From contig QEAR01000003.1 of assembly GCA_006535965.1 (NCBI GenBank), forward strand, positions 62,001 to 126,000: a stretch of DNA of 64,000 nt, given 5' to 3'. The notes under the pieces were generated by a model. It was not told where the DNA came from, ran no database searches, and saw only the letters and a list, made by a program, of their open reading frames with translations. Both the position numbers and the translations under genes were made by a program. This document shows positions 33,443 to 44,668 of this stretch, piece after piece (the stretch's first letter is position 1; each line of letters begins with the position of its first letter). The stretch comes from Spizellomyces sp. 'palustris'. Taxonomy: Eukaryota; Chytridiomycota; Chytridiomycetes; Spizellomycetales; Spizellomycetaceae.

Positions 33443-33775
33443 AATCGACTAATAGAGGACTCGTTAGCCATCAATTCTTTGCTCACAGCAGTGGACGTTA
33501 CCCACCATGGCGTTCGTTTCTAGGCCAGGATATGTGTGGAAAAGGTCAGAAAAGGGTCGCGATGTGAATGGAGATGAGACTCGTCGACACGACGTTGTCG
33601 CTTGTAGACGCGAAACCACAGCTTGTCACGTGACAAAACGAGTCAATCGGGATGACTCATTCAGCAGGACCTTTCGAAGTTTCAATGAGTTGAACATCTT
33701 TACAGGTGGAGCTTCTTCTGGGCAACATGATTAACAACCATAACTTGAACGTTAGAGGTGCTGCCATTAGCGAAG
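33443..33775. promoter_or_regulatory. Bidirectional promoter PUP3 / pantothenate kinase
   Basis: 333 bp. The clear element is a perfect 14-bp palindrome TTGTCACGTGACAA at 33623-33636, centred 187 bp from the PUP3 start and 147 bp from the kinase start. No Rpn4-type GGTGGCAAA site was seen. Confidence 0.5.
33623..33636. promoter_or_regulatory. CACGTG palindrome (bHLH/Cbf1-type site)
   Basis: TTGTCACGTGACAA reads the same on both strands. The core TCACGTGA is the Cbf1-type E-box. Its position midway between two start codons suggests it serves both genes. Confidence 0.5.
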
Positions 33776-36700
33776 ATGACGTTGAAAAGCAAGAGACGAG
33801 GTTTGGGATTTTTCTGCTTTGGACCTTTGGGAGTTCCATCTTACCTTCCTATGCGTAGGGATATCCTGTTCCCTCACCAATTAGAGGACGTTGCGCAGAT
33901 CGCTGTGGATATTGTAAAGTTTTCTTTGTTGTTGAAAACTCTGCTCTCTCGCTTTATGTTCATTTATCTGTTTTGCTTAGGGTGGCAGTTTGGCCAAAGT
34001 AGTGTACTTCTCGCGAACACCAGATTCTCCCGGAGGTCGCATGAACTTTATCAAATTCGAAACTCAACATATCAATGATTGCGTCGACTTTATTCACAAA
34101 GTTTTGTATGCTGGATATCATGGGCAAATACCGGTGGAAAAGCGTGTCATAAAAGGTTTGCTTTTGCATCTTTGGCATTTGTTGTTCGAAACCTAAAAGA
34201 CGTGACTGATAGCCACTGGCGGAGGTGCACATAAATATTACGGTAAAACCGCGGCCCAAGCCTTCTGAGAAAATGAACCCCACTCACAAAATTGTTAGAT
34301 CTATTCAAAGAGAAGCTGGGTGTAACAATGCAGCGTGAAGACGAAATGGAATGGTATGCTGCTCTCGTTTTTGATATTTTGAGTGGATGTGAATGAATTG
34401 AGCCATAATGGGATGTTTTTAGTCTGATTACAGGTCCTTAGAGTTCTCCAATTAAATGACGCAACGTGCACAACTCATGGTGGAGCAAATAGGGTTGAAC
34501 TTCTTGGTCCGCCAAATTCCGTATGAGGTGTTCACATATGATGAGCGTCGAGCAGAGTCCATGCAGTTTGAGTCTACTCCCTCCGAGCTTTTCCCCTATC
34601 TAGTGAGTGAGCTGTGCACTGCTTTATTATTAGGCATTAATAGTAACCAACGGGGCTTCAGCTTGTCAATATCGGCTCCGGCGTTAGCATACTTAAGGTC
34701 ACTAGCGATGAAACATACGAGCGTATAAGCGGTATACATCTAATTTCATTACTACGCACAAAGCTTCTTCTGGTTGACGCGTCGTGGTTCTAGGCACGTC
34801 ACTGGGAGGCGGGACATTGTGGGGCTTACTCTCATTATTAACCGAAGCAAAGGATTATGATGAGATGTTAGGTATGCGCATGGACGTAACGCGACTTGCG
34901 CTATTGGAGTAATGCTTTGCCGCAGAATTATCAAAGCTCGGTGACAATAAGAATGTGGATATGCTGGTATGGCTGAATGACACCGGCGTCCTTCCGTGCT
35001 GACATTAACGCCACAGGTCTAGGTTGGCGACATCTATGGTGGGTACGTTTAGTCGGCAATGGACGGGCATATGACTACAGTTCGGTCGTTTCGGACTTAT
35101 TGGATGTATCATAGCGACTATCCCAAAATTGGATTGAAGGGATCCGCAATCGCGTCGTCATTTGGGAAAGTTTTTAAGACTCCCCCGGCAGAGAGGAAAT
35201 CAAAGTTCAAGCAGGAGGATATTTCTAGGTCTTTGTTGGTAAGCTGTACGCCGTGGATATGCTGTCGGTTCTTATTCTGATATTTTTATGCAGTACCTCG
35301 TGAGGTATAGTGTGTGGTATTTGCAGTTTGGAGACCGGAATGGATTAGAAACCGCTTTGCAGCAACAATATTGGACAGATTGCATACTTGAATGCACAAG
35401 CGCATGGTATTCAAAGGTATGACCGATATGCTGACGGCACCATCCATTTCGGTGCTTATCGTCGTTACATTCCAGGATATACTTTAGCGGCTTCTTCATC
35501 AGAGGTACATGATGGTACACCGTACGTTTTCTGTGATAAATCACTGAAACTCTTTCCACGGCACTCGTAGGACATCCGATAACCATGAACACCCTCAGGT
35601 GAGGATATGCGACATCATTTTCGTTCGATATTTTCTCGACCGGGTTTTAATAAGTTGTCGCCTTAGCTACGCAATCAACTTCTGGTCAAAGGGAAAGATT
35701 ATGGCAATGTTTCTGCGACATGAAGGCTACCTGGGAGCTATGGGTGCTTTCTTACGCCACGTACCTCAACGCGGTAGAATTCAATCATTCACTGAAAACT
35801 TCACTAGAGTCGATAAAATCTCTGGATCTTCATTGGGAGCAGTTGGGGCACTGGATGAATTTCCGACACATCTCACGGTGTTCCCTCTCCTGGCGGATGT
35901 ATCCAGATACAAGCCCGATACAACCGATTTGAAAGACCCTAAACTGCAACAATATTGGATAGACTTGTTGGACAGAAACCTTGGGGACTTGGCCGATATG
36001 GCCTTACAATGGCGGGTGAATCTTGCAGATACTCGCACACGTGCGTCAAGTTTTGAAGCCATGTACAGGGAACACTTACAGGCGCTGCGGAGAGAACCAA
36101 ATATGTACGGTGCCCTCACAATACGCAGCCTGCTAGATCTTCGTGAACAATGTCTACGCGAGATGGGCTTTACGGACATTTTTGAAAATGTGAAGAAGCA
36201 AGAAAATGCAGCTGCCCTGGAAGGTCTCCCGAAACTTCTGAAGCGATTAGACGCCATGGATGATGAAGGGAAAAAACTCGATAATCTGGTTGACAATGTC
36301 TTGGCGGGCAACATGTACGACTGGGGATCGACATCAGTTCAAAAGATGTTGAAGAAGGGAGAGCTTGACTTTGATACTGCCAAGGAGACAGTCGGGCATC
36401 CACAACAGTTTAGCCAACTGCCTCAACTGAAACAGCGCTTGGTCCAGGGATCCCCTTATCGCAAAGCTGTGATTTTTGTCGATAATAGCGGAGCGGACAT
36501 CATTTTGGGCATTATACCGTTTGCCCGCTATTTGTTGGGCAAGGGGACAACTGTTGTTTTAGCTGCCAATACCAGTCCTTCCGTTAACGATATCACCGTG
36601 CACGAATTGCGAGGAATTCTCCCAGTTATTGCCGGCTTTGACCCGGTTATCCGATCTGCTTGGGCGGAACAGCGATTGCTCGCCCTTGGGACCGGTAGTG

Positions 36701-37093
36701 CATCGCCCTGCTTGGATCTTACGAGACTCAGCGATGAGCTGACAACGGAATGTAGAGATGTTGATTTTGTCGTAGTAGAGGTCTGTATTGAAGGCATTGG
36801 GAACTGACTAGCGTCACTGGCCATGTTATCCTAACATACAATTGTTTTGATAAGGGAATGGGAAGGGCGATTCACACGAACTTCTACGCTCGGTTCCGAG
36901 TGGATTCGCTAAAAATTGGTGGTAGGTTTCATATTCGTCGTTTCAATTCTGGGGTCCATGAAGAAAGTGACGCTTTCCTCCATCATCGATAGTTTTCAAG
37001 AACCCTCAAGTGGCGAAGCAGCTTGGTGCCAATATGTACGATGCCATTGTTCTGTACGAAATCGCAACCCCAGTTTCACCAACAAAAGTATAG
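33776..37093 (+). CDS. Pantothenate kinase fused to DUF89 phosphatase (PANK4-type)
   Basis: Kinase part: YLPMRRDILFPHQLEDVAQI, AVDIGGSLAKVVYFS (phosphate loop), MNFIKFETQHINDCVDFI, ATGGGAHKYYGKT, LGVTMQREDEMEC, LLVNIGSGVSILKVTSDETY and ERISGTSLGGGTLWGLLSLL, NKNVDMLVGDIYGG, INFWSKGKIMAMFLRHEGYL-GAMGAFL. It runs directly into the DUF89 part in one 402-codon exon block (35599-36807): PNMYGALTIRSLLDLREQCL, VFVDNSGADIILG-like IFVDNSGADIILGIIPFARY, VVLAANTSPSVNDITVHELR, ending with GRAIHTNFYARF and ATPVSPTKV at TAG 37091-37093. The kinase makes 4'-phosphopantothenate, the first CoA step; the phosphatase acts on 4'-phosphopantetheine and damaged forms. The ERISGTS arginine, lost in human PANK4, is kept. 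The start may instead be 33851. Confidence 0.9.
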
Positions 37094-37191
37094 GACTGGT
37101 TTGAATCTGATCGCAGAGTCTATGCAATTGGATAATAGATTACAGGCTACGGAGAATATGTACAAATGAAAATAACGATTGACATCTATCT

Positions 37192-37665
37192 TTAGTTTTG
37201 GGAAGGATTGCGTTGAGTCTGCAATTTCTCGAGCTTCCTCTCTTCCTCTTCCCACAAGACATCCACTCTGGACTTTGCGTCTGGCGCCACGGCGGGCGCT
37301 CTCTTTTCCATGGGATACCACTCCTCAAACTTGTAAGTCATGTAGACACCCAAAGACGCAAAACCAAGGAGACCTGTCCAGCATCAATCAGATAAAAGCC
37401 AAAAGACCAAACAAGCGGGAACGATGGTCACCTCACCTAGACTCAGTTTTAGCTTTGTCCTAGGAGGAATGCGAGCGTAACTGGTAACAATGTCCGCTGC
37501 AGTCGGCGGTCCTCCCTTTGGAGATTTTGAAGAAGCCGGAGGTATTGAAGGAGTCTGTGCTGGTGCCTGTCGCCTGAAGGCAGCGTACGGATGTTGTGGT
37601 GCAGGTCGTGACATATTTGTTTGGGCGATGCCAACGTTTGCAAGAACAGCACCGTTCAAAAACAT
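37192..37665 (-). CDS. Small single-pass membrane protein, 136 residues
   Basis: Two exons, 37665-37437 and 37373-37192 (411 nt), junction in frame. The N-terminus is Ala/Pro/Arg-rich without acids (MSRPAPQHPYAAFRRQAPAQ from the second Met), suggesting mitochondrial import. The spliced junction creates a membrane helix LKLSLGLLGFASLGVYMTYK followed by FEEWYPMEKRAP and an acidic then basic helical tail (WEEEERKLEKLQTQ). This resembles small inner-membrane proteins of respiratory-chain assembly in layout, but I do not recognise a family. It shares a 202 bp divergent promoter with CCT2. Confidence 0.65.
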
Positions 37666-37867
37666 GGAAGAAACCCTGTCCGAAAGTTACATGACTGTGC
37701 AGTAACTATGCAGACACTTGGCAACCACTATATTTTGCGTGTCCGACAGTTGCGTCGTGCCCCGTGAACCCAACAAGACGCTTCGTTTTCCCCCTCCGCA
37801 GCAACAACTCGTCGACAGATTTCCCATCGTTTAGACCTATACCACTTTTAGCAACAGAACATCGATA

Positions 37868-39826
37868 TGGTAGGAACGGATGCTGTTTCTGATTTTCATT
37901 TCGACGCGTGTCCGCTCCATTCTCACTCGCGATAATCCTTCCACCATCAGAGTTTGGCACCCGTTGAGATCTTCAAGGAAAATGCTTCCGAAGAGCGCGC
38001 AGAGAATGCGCGTTTGGTATGTAGAACGTACATTTTGGGCCCAAGCGTCTATTTCATGGACAATGGGTTGCGTTCACGGTGTTGATGCTGAGATATCATT
38101 TCTCTGCTACAGTCTTCATTTGTTGGTGCCATTGCCGTCGGGGATCTAGTGAAAAGCACATTAGGTCCAAAAGGAATGGACAAGACGCTGCAATCCATGA
38201 CTACCAACAACATTGTAGTCACAAACGACGGTGCGACAATCTTGAAATCAATCGCGCTAGACAACGCCGCAGCAAAAGTTCTGGTCAACATTTCAAAAGT
38301 GCAAGACGATGAAGTTGGTGACGGAACTACATCTGTCTGCGTTCTGGCCGCAGAGCTGCTTAGAGAAGGAGAGAAGCTTGTTCACCAACACATCCACCCT
38401 CAAACTATCATTGAGGGCTACCGTATCGCCTCTGCCGCTGCGTACAAGGCCTTGGAAGACTCTGCTGTGGACAATAGCAAGAATACTGAAGCCTTCCGGC
38501 AGGATCTTCTGAACATTGCGAAAACAACGCTAAGTTCAAAGGTGCTGTCGCAAGACAAGGAATACTTCGCCACTCTTGCGGTCGACGCGGTGATGCGGTT
38601 GAAGGTAGCTGCACTTGACATTGCAGCAAATACCTGCAAAAGCGTTAATATCTTGTCCAACCTCTAGGGAAGCACAAATCTTGACAACATCCAAATCATC
38701 AAAAAGTCCGGGGGTAAGCTTATCGACTCCTATCTTGACGAAGGTTTCATTCTTGACAAGAAGATCGGTGTAAACCAACCAAAACGGATCGAGAACGCTA
38801 CGATTCTTGTAGCAAACACTCCTATGGATACCGACAAGATCAAAATCTTTGGAGCACGCGTCAGAGTGGATGCAACTGGAAAGTTGGCCGAGTTGGAGCG
38901 GGCCGAGCGTGACAAGATGAAGGAGAAGGTCGAGAAGATTAAGGCACATGGTATCAATTGCTTTGTCAACCGTCAGCTGATTTACAACTGGCCGGAGCAA
39001 CTCTTTGCTGATTCCGGTGTCATGGCGATCGAGCACGCGGACTTCGATGGTGTAGAACGTCTTGCTTTAGTCACAGGGGGAGAAATTGCATCGACTTTTG
39101 ACCACCCAGAGCTAGTCAAGCTTGGACACTGCGACTTGATTGAGGAGATCATGATTGGGGAGGACAGACTGATCAAGTTCTCGGGGGTAGCTGCAGGCGA
39201 AGCTTGTACTGTGGTTTTGCGTGGTGCCACTGGTCAACTCCTGGATGAGGCAGAACGATCTCTGCATGACGCGCTCTGCGTGCTTTCCCAGACAGTAAAG
39301 GAACCCCGTACGACCCTTGGAGGTGGATGTGCTGAGATGCTCATGGCAAAGGCTGTTGAGGAAGTTGCGGCAATGACACCGGGCAAAAAAGCGATTGCCT
39401 GCGAATCATTTGCTAAGGCGCTACGTCAGCTACCAACGATCCTGGCGGACAATGCAGGTTATGACAGTGCCGAGCTTGTCTCGCAACTACGTGCAGCTCA
39501 TCATGAAGGCAAATCGACTTTCGGTCTAGGTATGTGCATTGCATTTGTGATTGCTTGGGGCATGTTTCTAACTCGAGTCTCACCATTCCCACCGCATTCA
39601 GACATGGTTCAAGGAATAGCTGCAGATGTTCGTGAACTCGGCATCACAGAGTCATTTAAGTTGAAGAAGCAAGTACTTTTATCTGCATCAGAAGCAGCGG
39701 AACTCATCTTGCGGGTCGACGACATCATTCGCTGCGCTCCCAGGTAAAACGCTGCTCTTGTCAATACTGGCTCCACTTTGCATTGCTGACAACCCTGGGC
39801 ATTACAGACCCCGTGAACGCGAATAA
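37868..39826 (+). CDS. CCT2: Chaperonin CCT subunit beta
   Basis: The first exon is just the codon ATG 37868-37870. Exon 2 starts at 37951: [20 protein letters not shown]. Then [60 protein letters not shown] (ATP-binding GDGTTS), [95 protein letters not shown] (hydrolysis loop region) and [16 protein letters not shown] at TAA 39824-39826. Nearly identical to CCT2 of animals and fungi over its full length (about 525 residues). The TRiC/CCT ring folds actin and tubulin. Confidence 0.97.
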
Positions 39827-40046
39827 GCTGGTGGTAACTAGTAGTTAGTCTTAGGATCTGGTGTAAGGTATTTTTGTAAATCTTTTGAGGAGCCAGTGTC
39901 AATAGCGGGACGAAGTGGGATGACCTGTATACTGTTGTAATACGTTATGTTTCACAGCATTTTCGGAATCCACTCTTCTATTTATTTGGACAACCAGTGA
40001 AGGGTACCCGGATATGGCTAGACTAGAAGACATAATATCACATCGT

Positions 40047-40952
40047 TCAACTAGTATTTCCCTTGAGGTTCCCTGGTAGTCCCCATGCGCGGTGGTGCTC
40101 CCGCGCCTCCCTTTCCCTCTGTTTCTCAAATTCAGGTTTACTGAATTTGACGAGCATCTCTCCTGTGCGAGACGATGTCGGAATCACCGGTAAAAGCGCA
40201 GCTGCAGGACGACGGCCCTCCTGGAGGAGAATGTTGTATGTTGAAGCAGCTTGGCGCTACCGATAAAACATCGCAATCAGCGACACAAGATCAACAGAGT
40301 GACGCAGTGCATTAAATCGTCGCTTACCGAAGCCATCACCTCTAGTTGCAAACCCAATTTGTGAAGGTATGAGCGCAGAAAAGGTGGCAAGATGTATGTC
40401 TGGGCACCTGTGCCAACGACCAATAATTCTGCCGTCGCATAAGCCGATTAAAAATGTGGGTAAACTTTAAAGAAAATCGCCTTCTTCCGACCTACCAGGA
40501 ACTGGTTGGGTAACTTCAAATAGCTTGAAGTTATCGGTGGTCCATCCATGAAAGGGTGAGGAAGGATCATCCACGATCTGCTTTCCCTCTGATCCTGCAC
40601 CTTGTCTAATCAATGTCTCCCCGTCAATTATCGTATCTGTTATTTCAACTTCTTCACTCCCAGCACCAAACTGCGGTACATCCCACATAAAGACGGTATC
40701 GTTGATAAGTACGACCGGCCCCTGTAGACGGACATCCCCGACGGTGAAGGATGTGTTTCCGACTGATTTGAAGGTCTTTGTGCTCGGCGAGGGACTTTCA
40801 AAGATGTTGTACGTTTGAAGGGGTGATGGATCTGGTGACGTGTTGGATGACGAGAGGAGACGGGAGGTGGTATAATATAGGCGTGCGGGTTGGAAATGTG
40901 AACGGGGGAAGGCACGAGGGAGGCGGGGAATGGTTCGAAGCGGGAACGTCAT
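40047..40952 (-). CDS. NDUFAF3: NDUFAF3/Mth938-domain protein, complex I assembly factor
   Basis: Start 40952 gives an Arg-rich mitochondrial presequence MTFPLRTIPRLPRAFPRSHF (an in-frame Met lies a few codons upstream). The Mth938 fold follows: FTVGDVRLQGPVVLINDTVF, MWDVPQFGAGSEEVEIT, FKLFEVTQPVPE, spliced to LLVVGTGAQTYILPPFLRSY, LGLQLEVMASRNAASTYNIL and LQEGRRAAALLLPV, the hallmark VVGTG and NAASTYN/LLQEGR motifs. The tail FSKPEFEKQREREAREHHRA is charged. Stop TGA 40049-40047. Family members with NDUFAF4 assemble the peripheral arm of respiratory complex I, so this fungus should have complex I. Convergent with CCT2. Confidence 0.88.
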
Positions 40953-41385
40953 TGCGAGGTCAATGGAGATCCCCATCAACGTCGTTGAAGGACGACCTTG
41001 AGCGAAAGTCGCGGACTGTGCCGCCTGGATTAAATGCATTGCAGTGCATGACATGATGCCCCTCGCTCAGATTACCAGATTGATTCAAGGGCTTGCTGCC
41101 CGTGTCCGTTGGTTTGCTGTTCCCCCAAAGAGATTTACCTGGATGCTCTGTCTGCACGTCATTGTCGAAGCGTTGCCTGCGTCAATGGATCATAGCGAAC
41201 TAGGGATATGACAGATTCGACGACGACGTAGTACCTACGGCGATCAGTGTTCGCATGCAGGATCCGCACAAACCGTCCTTGAACAACAAACCGTTCATCT
41301 CTCGCTTTCAACACTTTCTCTTTCGGGGAAGCATCCATACTACTGCAAAGCTTCTTTTATTTGACAATCAAGATCCCACTCTACC
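40953..41385. promoter_or_regulatory. Divergent spacer NDUFAF3 / multi-pass protein
   Basis: 433 bp containing both promoters. No further element was recognised. Confidence 0.4.
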
Positions 41386-42054
41386 ATGGACCACATGCTT
41401 CCAACACGCTACCATGCCGTGGTAAACGGGTTTGGTCTTTTGCAAATCTCCATTGCCCTTGCGCACTGTTTCTCCAAACGTCGCTATTTTCCAGCCGAAT
41501 CCCCGGTCTCATTTCGCTTCGTTTCTCAGTTTCGCCTTCATCTGGTCTTGTACATTATCTTCTATACCTTCGAGCTCATCCAAACGGATATCATAAGATC
41601 ATTCACCAATATGGCGTTACACCATTTGATCGCCATTGTCATTTTTGCCGGCTTTCTCTCGGAATTCAACACGGTGTCCGTTATCACCTTGACGCCATTC
41701 CTTTTCCATGCGCTGTACTGGACGGTGGGATACGGAAGAGTGTATCATCTATTAGCATTGTACAATCTGGCCTTGCTGGTTGATTTCGTGCTGTTGCTGA
41801 CAAACAACCTTAGCAAGCGAAAGTTCTGTGCTTCAGTATCCTATCGCTTGCTCGCTTGCGTTTTGGCGGAAATTAACGTGAACGCGTTCACTTATTGTTG
41901 GAATTATAGCGGTAGTCACTGCCCCAAAGTGGATGATCGAGGTTGGGCAGACATTGGAAAGCTCAGCGCATGGATTGGAACCCTGGATTTGTGTTTAATG
42001 GGCTTTGCTTGGATTACCTCAAATTTGTTGGACTCGACACGGCGTGAGCAATAG
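41386..42054 (+). CDS. Multi-pass membrane protein of unknown family, 222 residues
   Basis: Intronless frame from ATG 41386. About six hydrophobic helices: around AVVNGFGLLQISIALAHC, FRLHLVLYIIFYTFELIQ, MALHHLIAIVIFAGFLSE, ITLTPFLFHALYWTVGY, ALYNLALLVDFVLLLTN and LSAWIGTLDLCLMGFAWITS. The HH pair in ALHHLIAIVIF recalls the TLC (TRAM-LAG1-CLN8) domain signature, so a sterol/sphingolipid-related TLC protein is possible, but other TLC hallmarks were not found. No signal peptide is needed. I cannot assign a function. Confidence 0.7.
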   Translation: MDHMLPTRYHAVVNGFGLLQISIALAHCFSKRRYFPAESPVSFRFVSQFRLHLVLYIIFYTFELIQTDIIRSFTNMALHHLIAIVIFAGFLSEFNTVSVITLTPFLFHALYWTVGYGRVYHLLALYNLALLVDFVLLLTNNLSKRKFCASVSYRLLACVLAEINVNAFTYCWNYSGSHCPKVDDRGWADIGKLSAWIGTLDLCLMGFAWITSNLLDSTRREQ

Positions 42055-42623
42055 AAGTGATCCCAGGAACAAGTTGACAGCACATAGCGGGCAGGCCTCC
42101 GATAGAAAAGCCAAAGAGAAAGCTCCAGAATATCAAGGGTAAAACAAAGGCCCAGTAGGAGGTTGTACAAGGAAGTGCCCCTTAGCAGCTATCATACTCG
42201 TGCCACCAGTTCTTCTGACACGATTCGGTATTTATTTAACGCGCATTTCGACGCAAATGATCATCTTGACATCACCAGGCCAGGAGAATTATCTTCACTG
42301 GAGTTGGAAAGCAACTCGAAAGAGCACGGTACTGCGTGCACACAGCATCGGAAAGGCCACGCAGGTGGCCGTATTTGTGCGTGTTAGTCGCGGTGTGACA
42401 TGGCTGATTAGGGGAGCGTCTGCATCATACGGAGAAGCCAAACCGTGTCTCGCCAAGCTGATGGTTAGCGTTGCCGATAGAACTCTTTTGTATTATTGAA
42501 TACTACATGTTGAAATTGTGCGATGTTGTTGAATATATGAACCAATCTGCCGTCGAATCCACATGACGGCGCAGATAGACGCTAATTGTCAGCTTGGGAC
42601 CACTGGTCCTAACCCGGCTGGAT
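42055..42623. other. Convergent spacer, multi-pass protein / peroxiredoxin
   Basis: 569 bp between stops. A 99-codon plus ORF (42200-42499) lies here but looks random (Ser/Arg/Val-rich, no motif). Probably 3' untranslated sequence. Confidence 0.4.
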
Positions 42624-43895
42624 TCAATTTCCGGTCGCAAACTCATTACGGAAGTATTCTTTGCTCTTGACGGGATCGGGATTCATGGTCTTGCCTGAAT
42701 TTTCAAGTAGGCTTTAAGCTTTTAGACTTATGGCGTAGAAAATGCCAATACATTACCTCCTTTCTTCCATCCAGCAGGGCAAACTTGTCCGTGCTCGTCA
42801 GCAAATTGGAGGCCCTCCAAGAGCCGGAGCGTCTCCTCCACACTACGGCCAACTGTCAACCGACAATAGCATTAGCATCCCGAGATATCCCATTCTTCAA
42901 TTTTAATCAAACGTTGCGGAACGCTTACTTGGAGCATCGTTGATGCTCAATTGCCGCACAACACCGTTGGGATCAATGATAAAGGTCCCACGAAGAGCAA
43001 AGCCACTTTCTTCAAGAAGTACACCGTAATCCCGAGAGATGGACTTTGTAATGTCGGAGACTATGTGACATATTACATTTAGAAAATGACTCCAGCGAGT
43101 ACGATATTGGCCAATGTCTTACTCAGGGGGATCTTCATGTCACCCAATCCACCCTCACGACGGGGAGTGTTGATCCAGGCCAAGTGAGAGTGTACAGAGT
43201 CGACAGAGGCACCAATTACTTCTGCATTCAATTGGCGGAATTCTTCGGAACGTTCGCTGAACGCAATAATTTCTGTCGGGCAGCTATACCGCACAGTTAG
43301 TCCATGAAATTTTGTTTGCAAAGGTGCTGGTGGGATGCCCTTACACAAATGTGACTATAAAAAGATGCTATCAGTGTCGAGCTAGTGAGTAATGACCTGC
43401 GCATCGTGAACTTACAATCAAGAGGATAGAAGAAAAGGACAACCCTACGATGATATTCAGTATCAAAGAACGATGAGTTAACGGGTTAATCCATGCGTAG
43501 AGTAAATCAAATGGCAAGCACCATTTTCCCTTGTAGTCAGCCAAGCTAATATCCTTAAATTCCTTGTTGATAACAGCTTGGGCTTTCCATGTTGGAGCGG
43601 GTTTCTAGGCATTCAAATGTCATCTCTGTAAATACAAGGCGCAGACAATAGTATACTACAGCAAATTGCACGGTGTCGACCGTTGAATCCGTGCTCTCGC
43701 AACATTGCATCCACAGATTTCCCAGTGCTTTCTACCCTATTGCGTACTTGAACCACTTACCGCAACTCGAGCAAATTCGCGAGAAGCAACGGATGCAGAG
43801 AATGCGCGCACACTAGTTTTTGATATCAAGGAGGATGAGGCAGGCCGAAGGGACGCAGTCAACGCACGGGAGAAGGCGGGTCTGAACAAGGACAT
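42624..43895 (-). CDS. Mitochondrial 2-Cys peroxiredoxin (PRDX3-like)
   Basis: A first exon 43895-43761 encodes a presequence of 45 residues rich in Ser/Arg and free of acids until the end ([20 protein letters not shown], then [17 protein letters not shown]). It splices in phase 0 to 43604 ([20 protein letters not shown]). Downstream are the peroxidatic Cys in [20 protein letters not shown] or, with the upstream intron removed, [75 protein letters not shown] and the resolving Cys in [11 protein letters not shown]. Stop 42626-42624. [10 protein letters not shown] and [12 protein letters not shown] are closest to PRDX3. The enzyme reduces H2O2 using thioredoxin in the matrix. Confidence 0.9.
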
Positions 43896-44668
43896 TGTTG
43901 ATGAGAGCAATGGTAGATGGGCTTCGGCGTCCGATCGCAGAGTGTGTCATCACCGCGTCGCATAGCAACAGTGTCAAGGTCATATGACTGAATCATTGCA
44001 GCAAAGCTTCGCTCGGGCTGCGGGGGCCCGATGGGGGTTTTCAATTTTGGGAGAGATTGTTTGCATCTCTCCGCTTCTTCACTAACTTTTTACGCTACTT
44101 GACGAGAGCATCAACCCATTTGACTAGAGGTATTATACCCGGGAGCCCTATGAAAGGTTGCTATTCCTTTGGGGATTCCATGTTGAATTATAAGAAGGAC
44201 TAGTTGGAATGTCGCAGGAAAGCCGTGCCTGGAGTACCCGGAAGGATAAAGTAGCGGGCAGTTGCGCTGCCAAAGGTGCACTTGTCCGTAGGTGGTTGAT
44301 CCAAAAATTAAAGTTTGTCTGTCTCCCAAATCTCGATCCGTGGTTCTGTTTCGTTCGATTTACGTAATCAAAGATCACGCCGACATACCATGAGGCTCCG
44401 AAGGCGCCGATCAGGACTTCAGAATATCTTCTGATTGTCATCATGGTCATCGTGACATTTTAAAGAACCTCTTACTATATCATGTGAAACGGCAGGAAAA
44501 GTTGCTAGAATTCTCCGCTGCTGTTTCTCAGGGTTTAGAGTCATTGTACATAGATCTATATTCACCAAACACAATAACGAACTATGGTCTTAACCCCCTT
44601 GTTCCAGTCATTATCTGCACCTCCTATTGTTGCATTAGTGTATTCATGTCCGATCTTTGCTCCCCTCC
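43896..44668. other. Gap between peroxiredoxin and LMBR1-like gene
   Basis: 773 bp, one of the four tandem junctions. The only candidate is a minus ORF at 44450-44148, listed separately. The rest shows nothing recognisable. Confidence 0.35.
44148..44450 (-). CDS. Possible small protein, uncertain
   Basis: A 100-codon frame starting MTMMTIRRYSEVLIGAFGAS. A good GT donor (GTATGT) follows the codon for Ser20, and splicing to an AG about 145 nt on would give a 43-residue protein ending RYFILPGTPGTAFLRHSN. Such a short Arg-containing, one-helix product would suit a small mitochondrial membrane subunit. Neither the spliced nor unspliced version resembles a family I know. Confidence 0.2.
   Translation of the reverse strand: MTMMTIRRYSEVLIGAFGASWYVGVIFDYVNRTKQNHGSRFGRQTNFNFWINHLRTSAPLAAQLPATLSFRVLQARLSCDIPTSPSYNSTWNPQRNSNLS

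Noticed and set aside
35781-36314. 177-codon minus ORF opposite the PANK4-type gene
   Set aside because: It is antisense to a strongly recognised DUF89 domain.
42200-42499. 99-codon plus ORF between the multi-pass gene and peroxiredoxin
   Set aside because: Composition and context fit 3' untranslated sequence; no motif.
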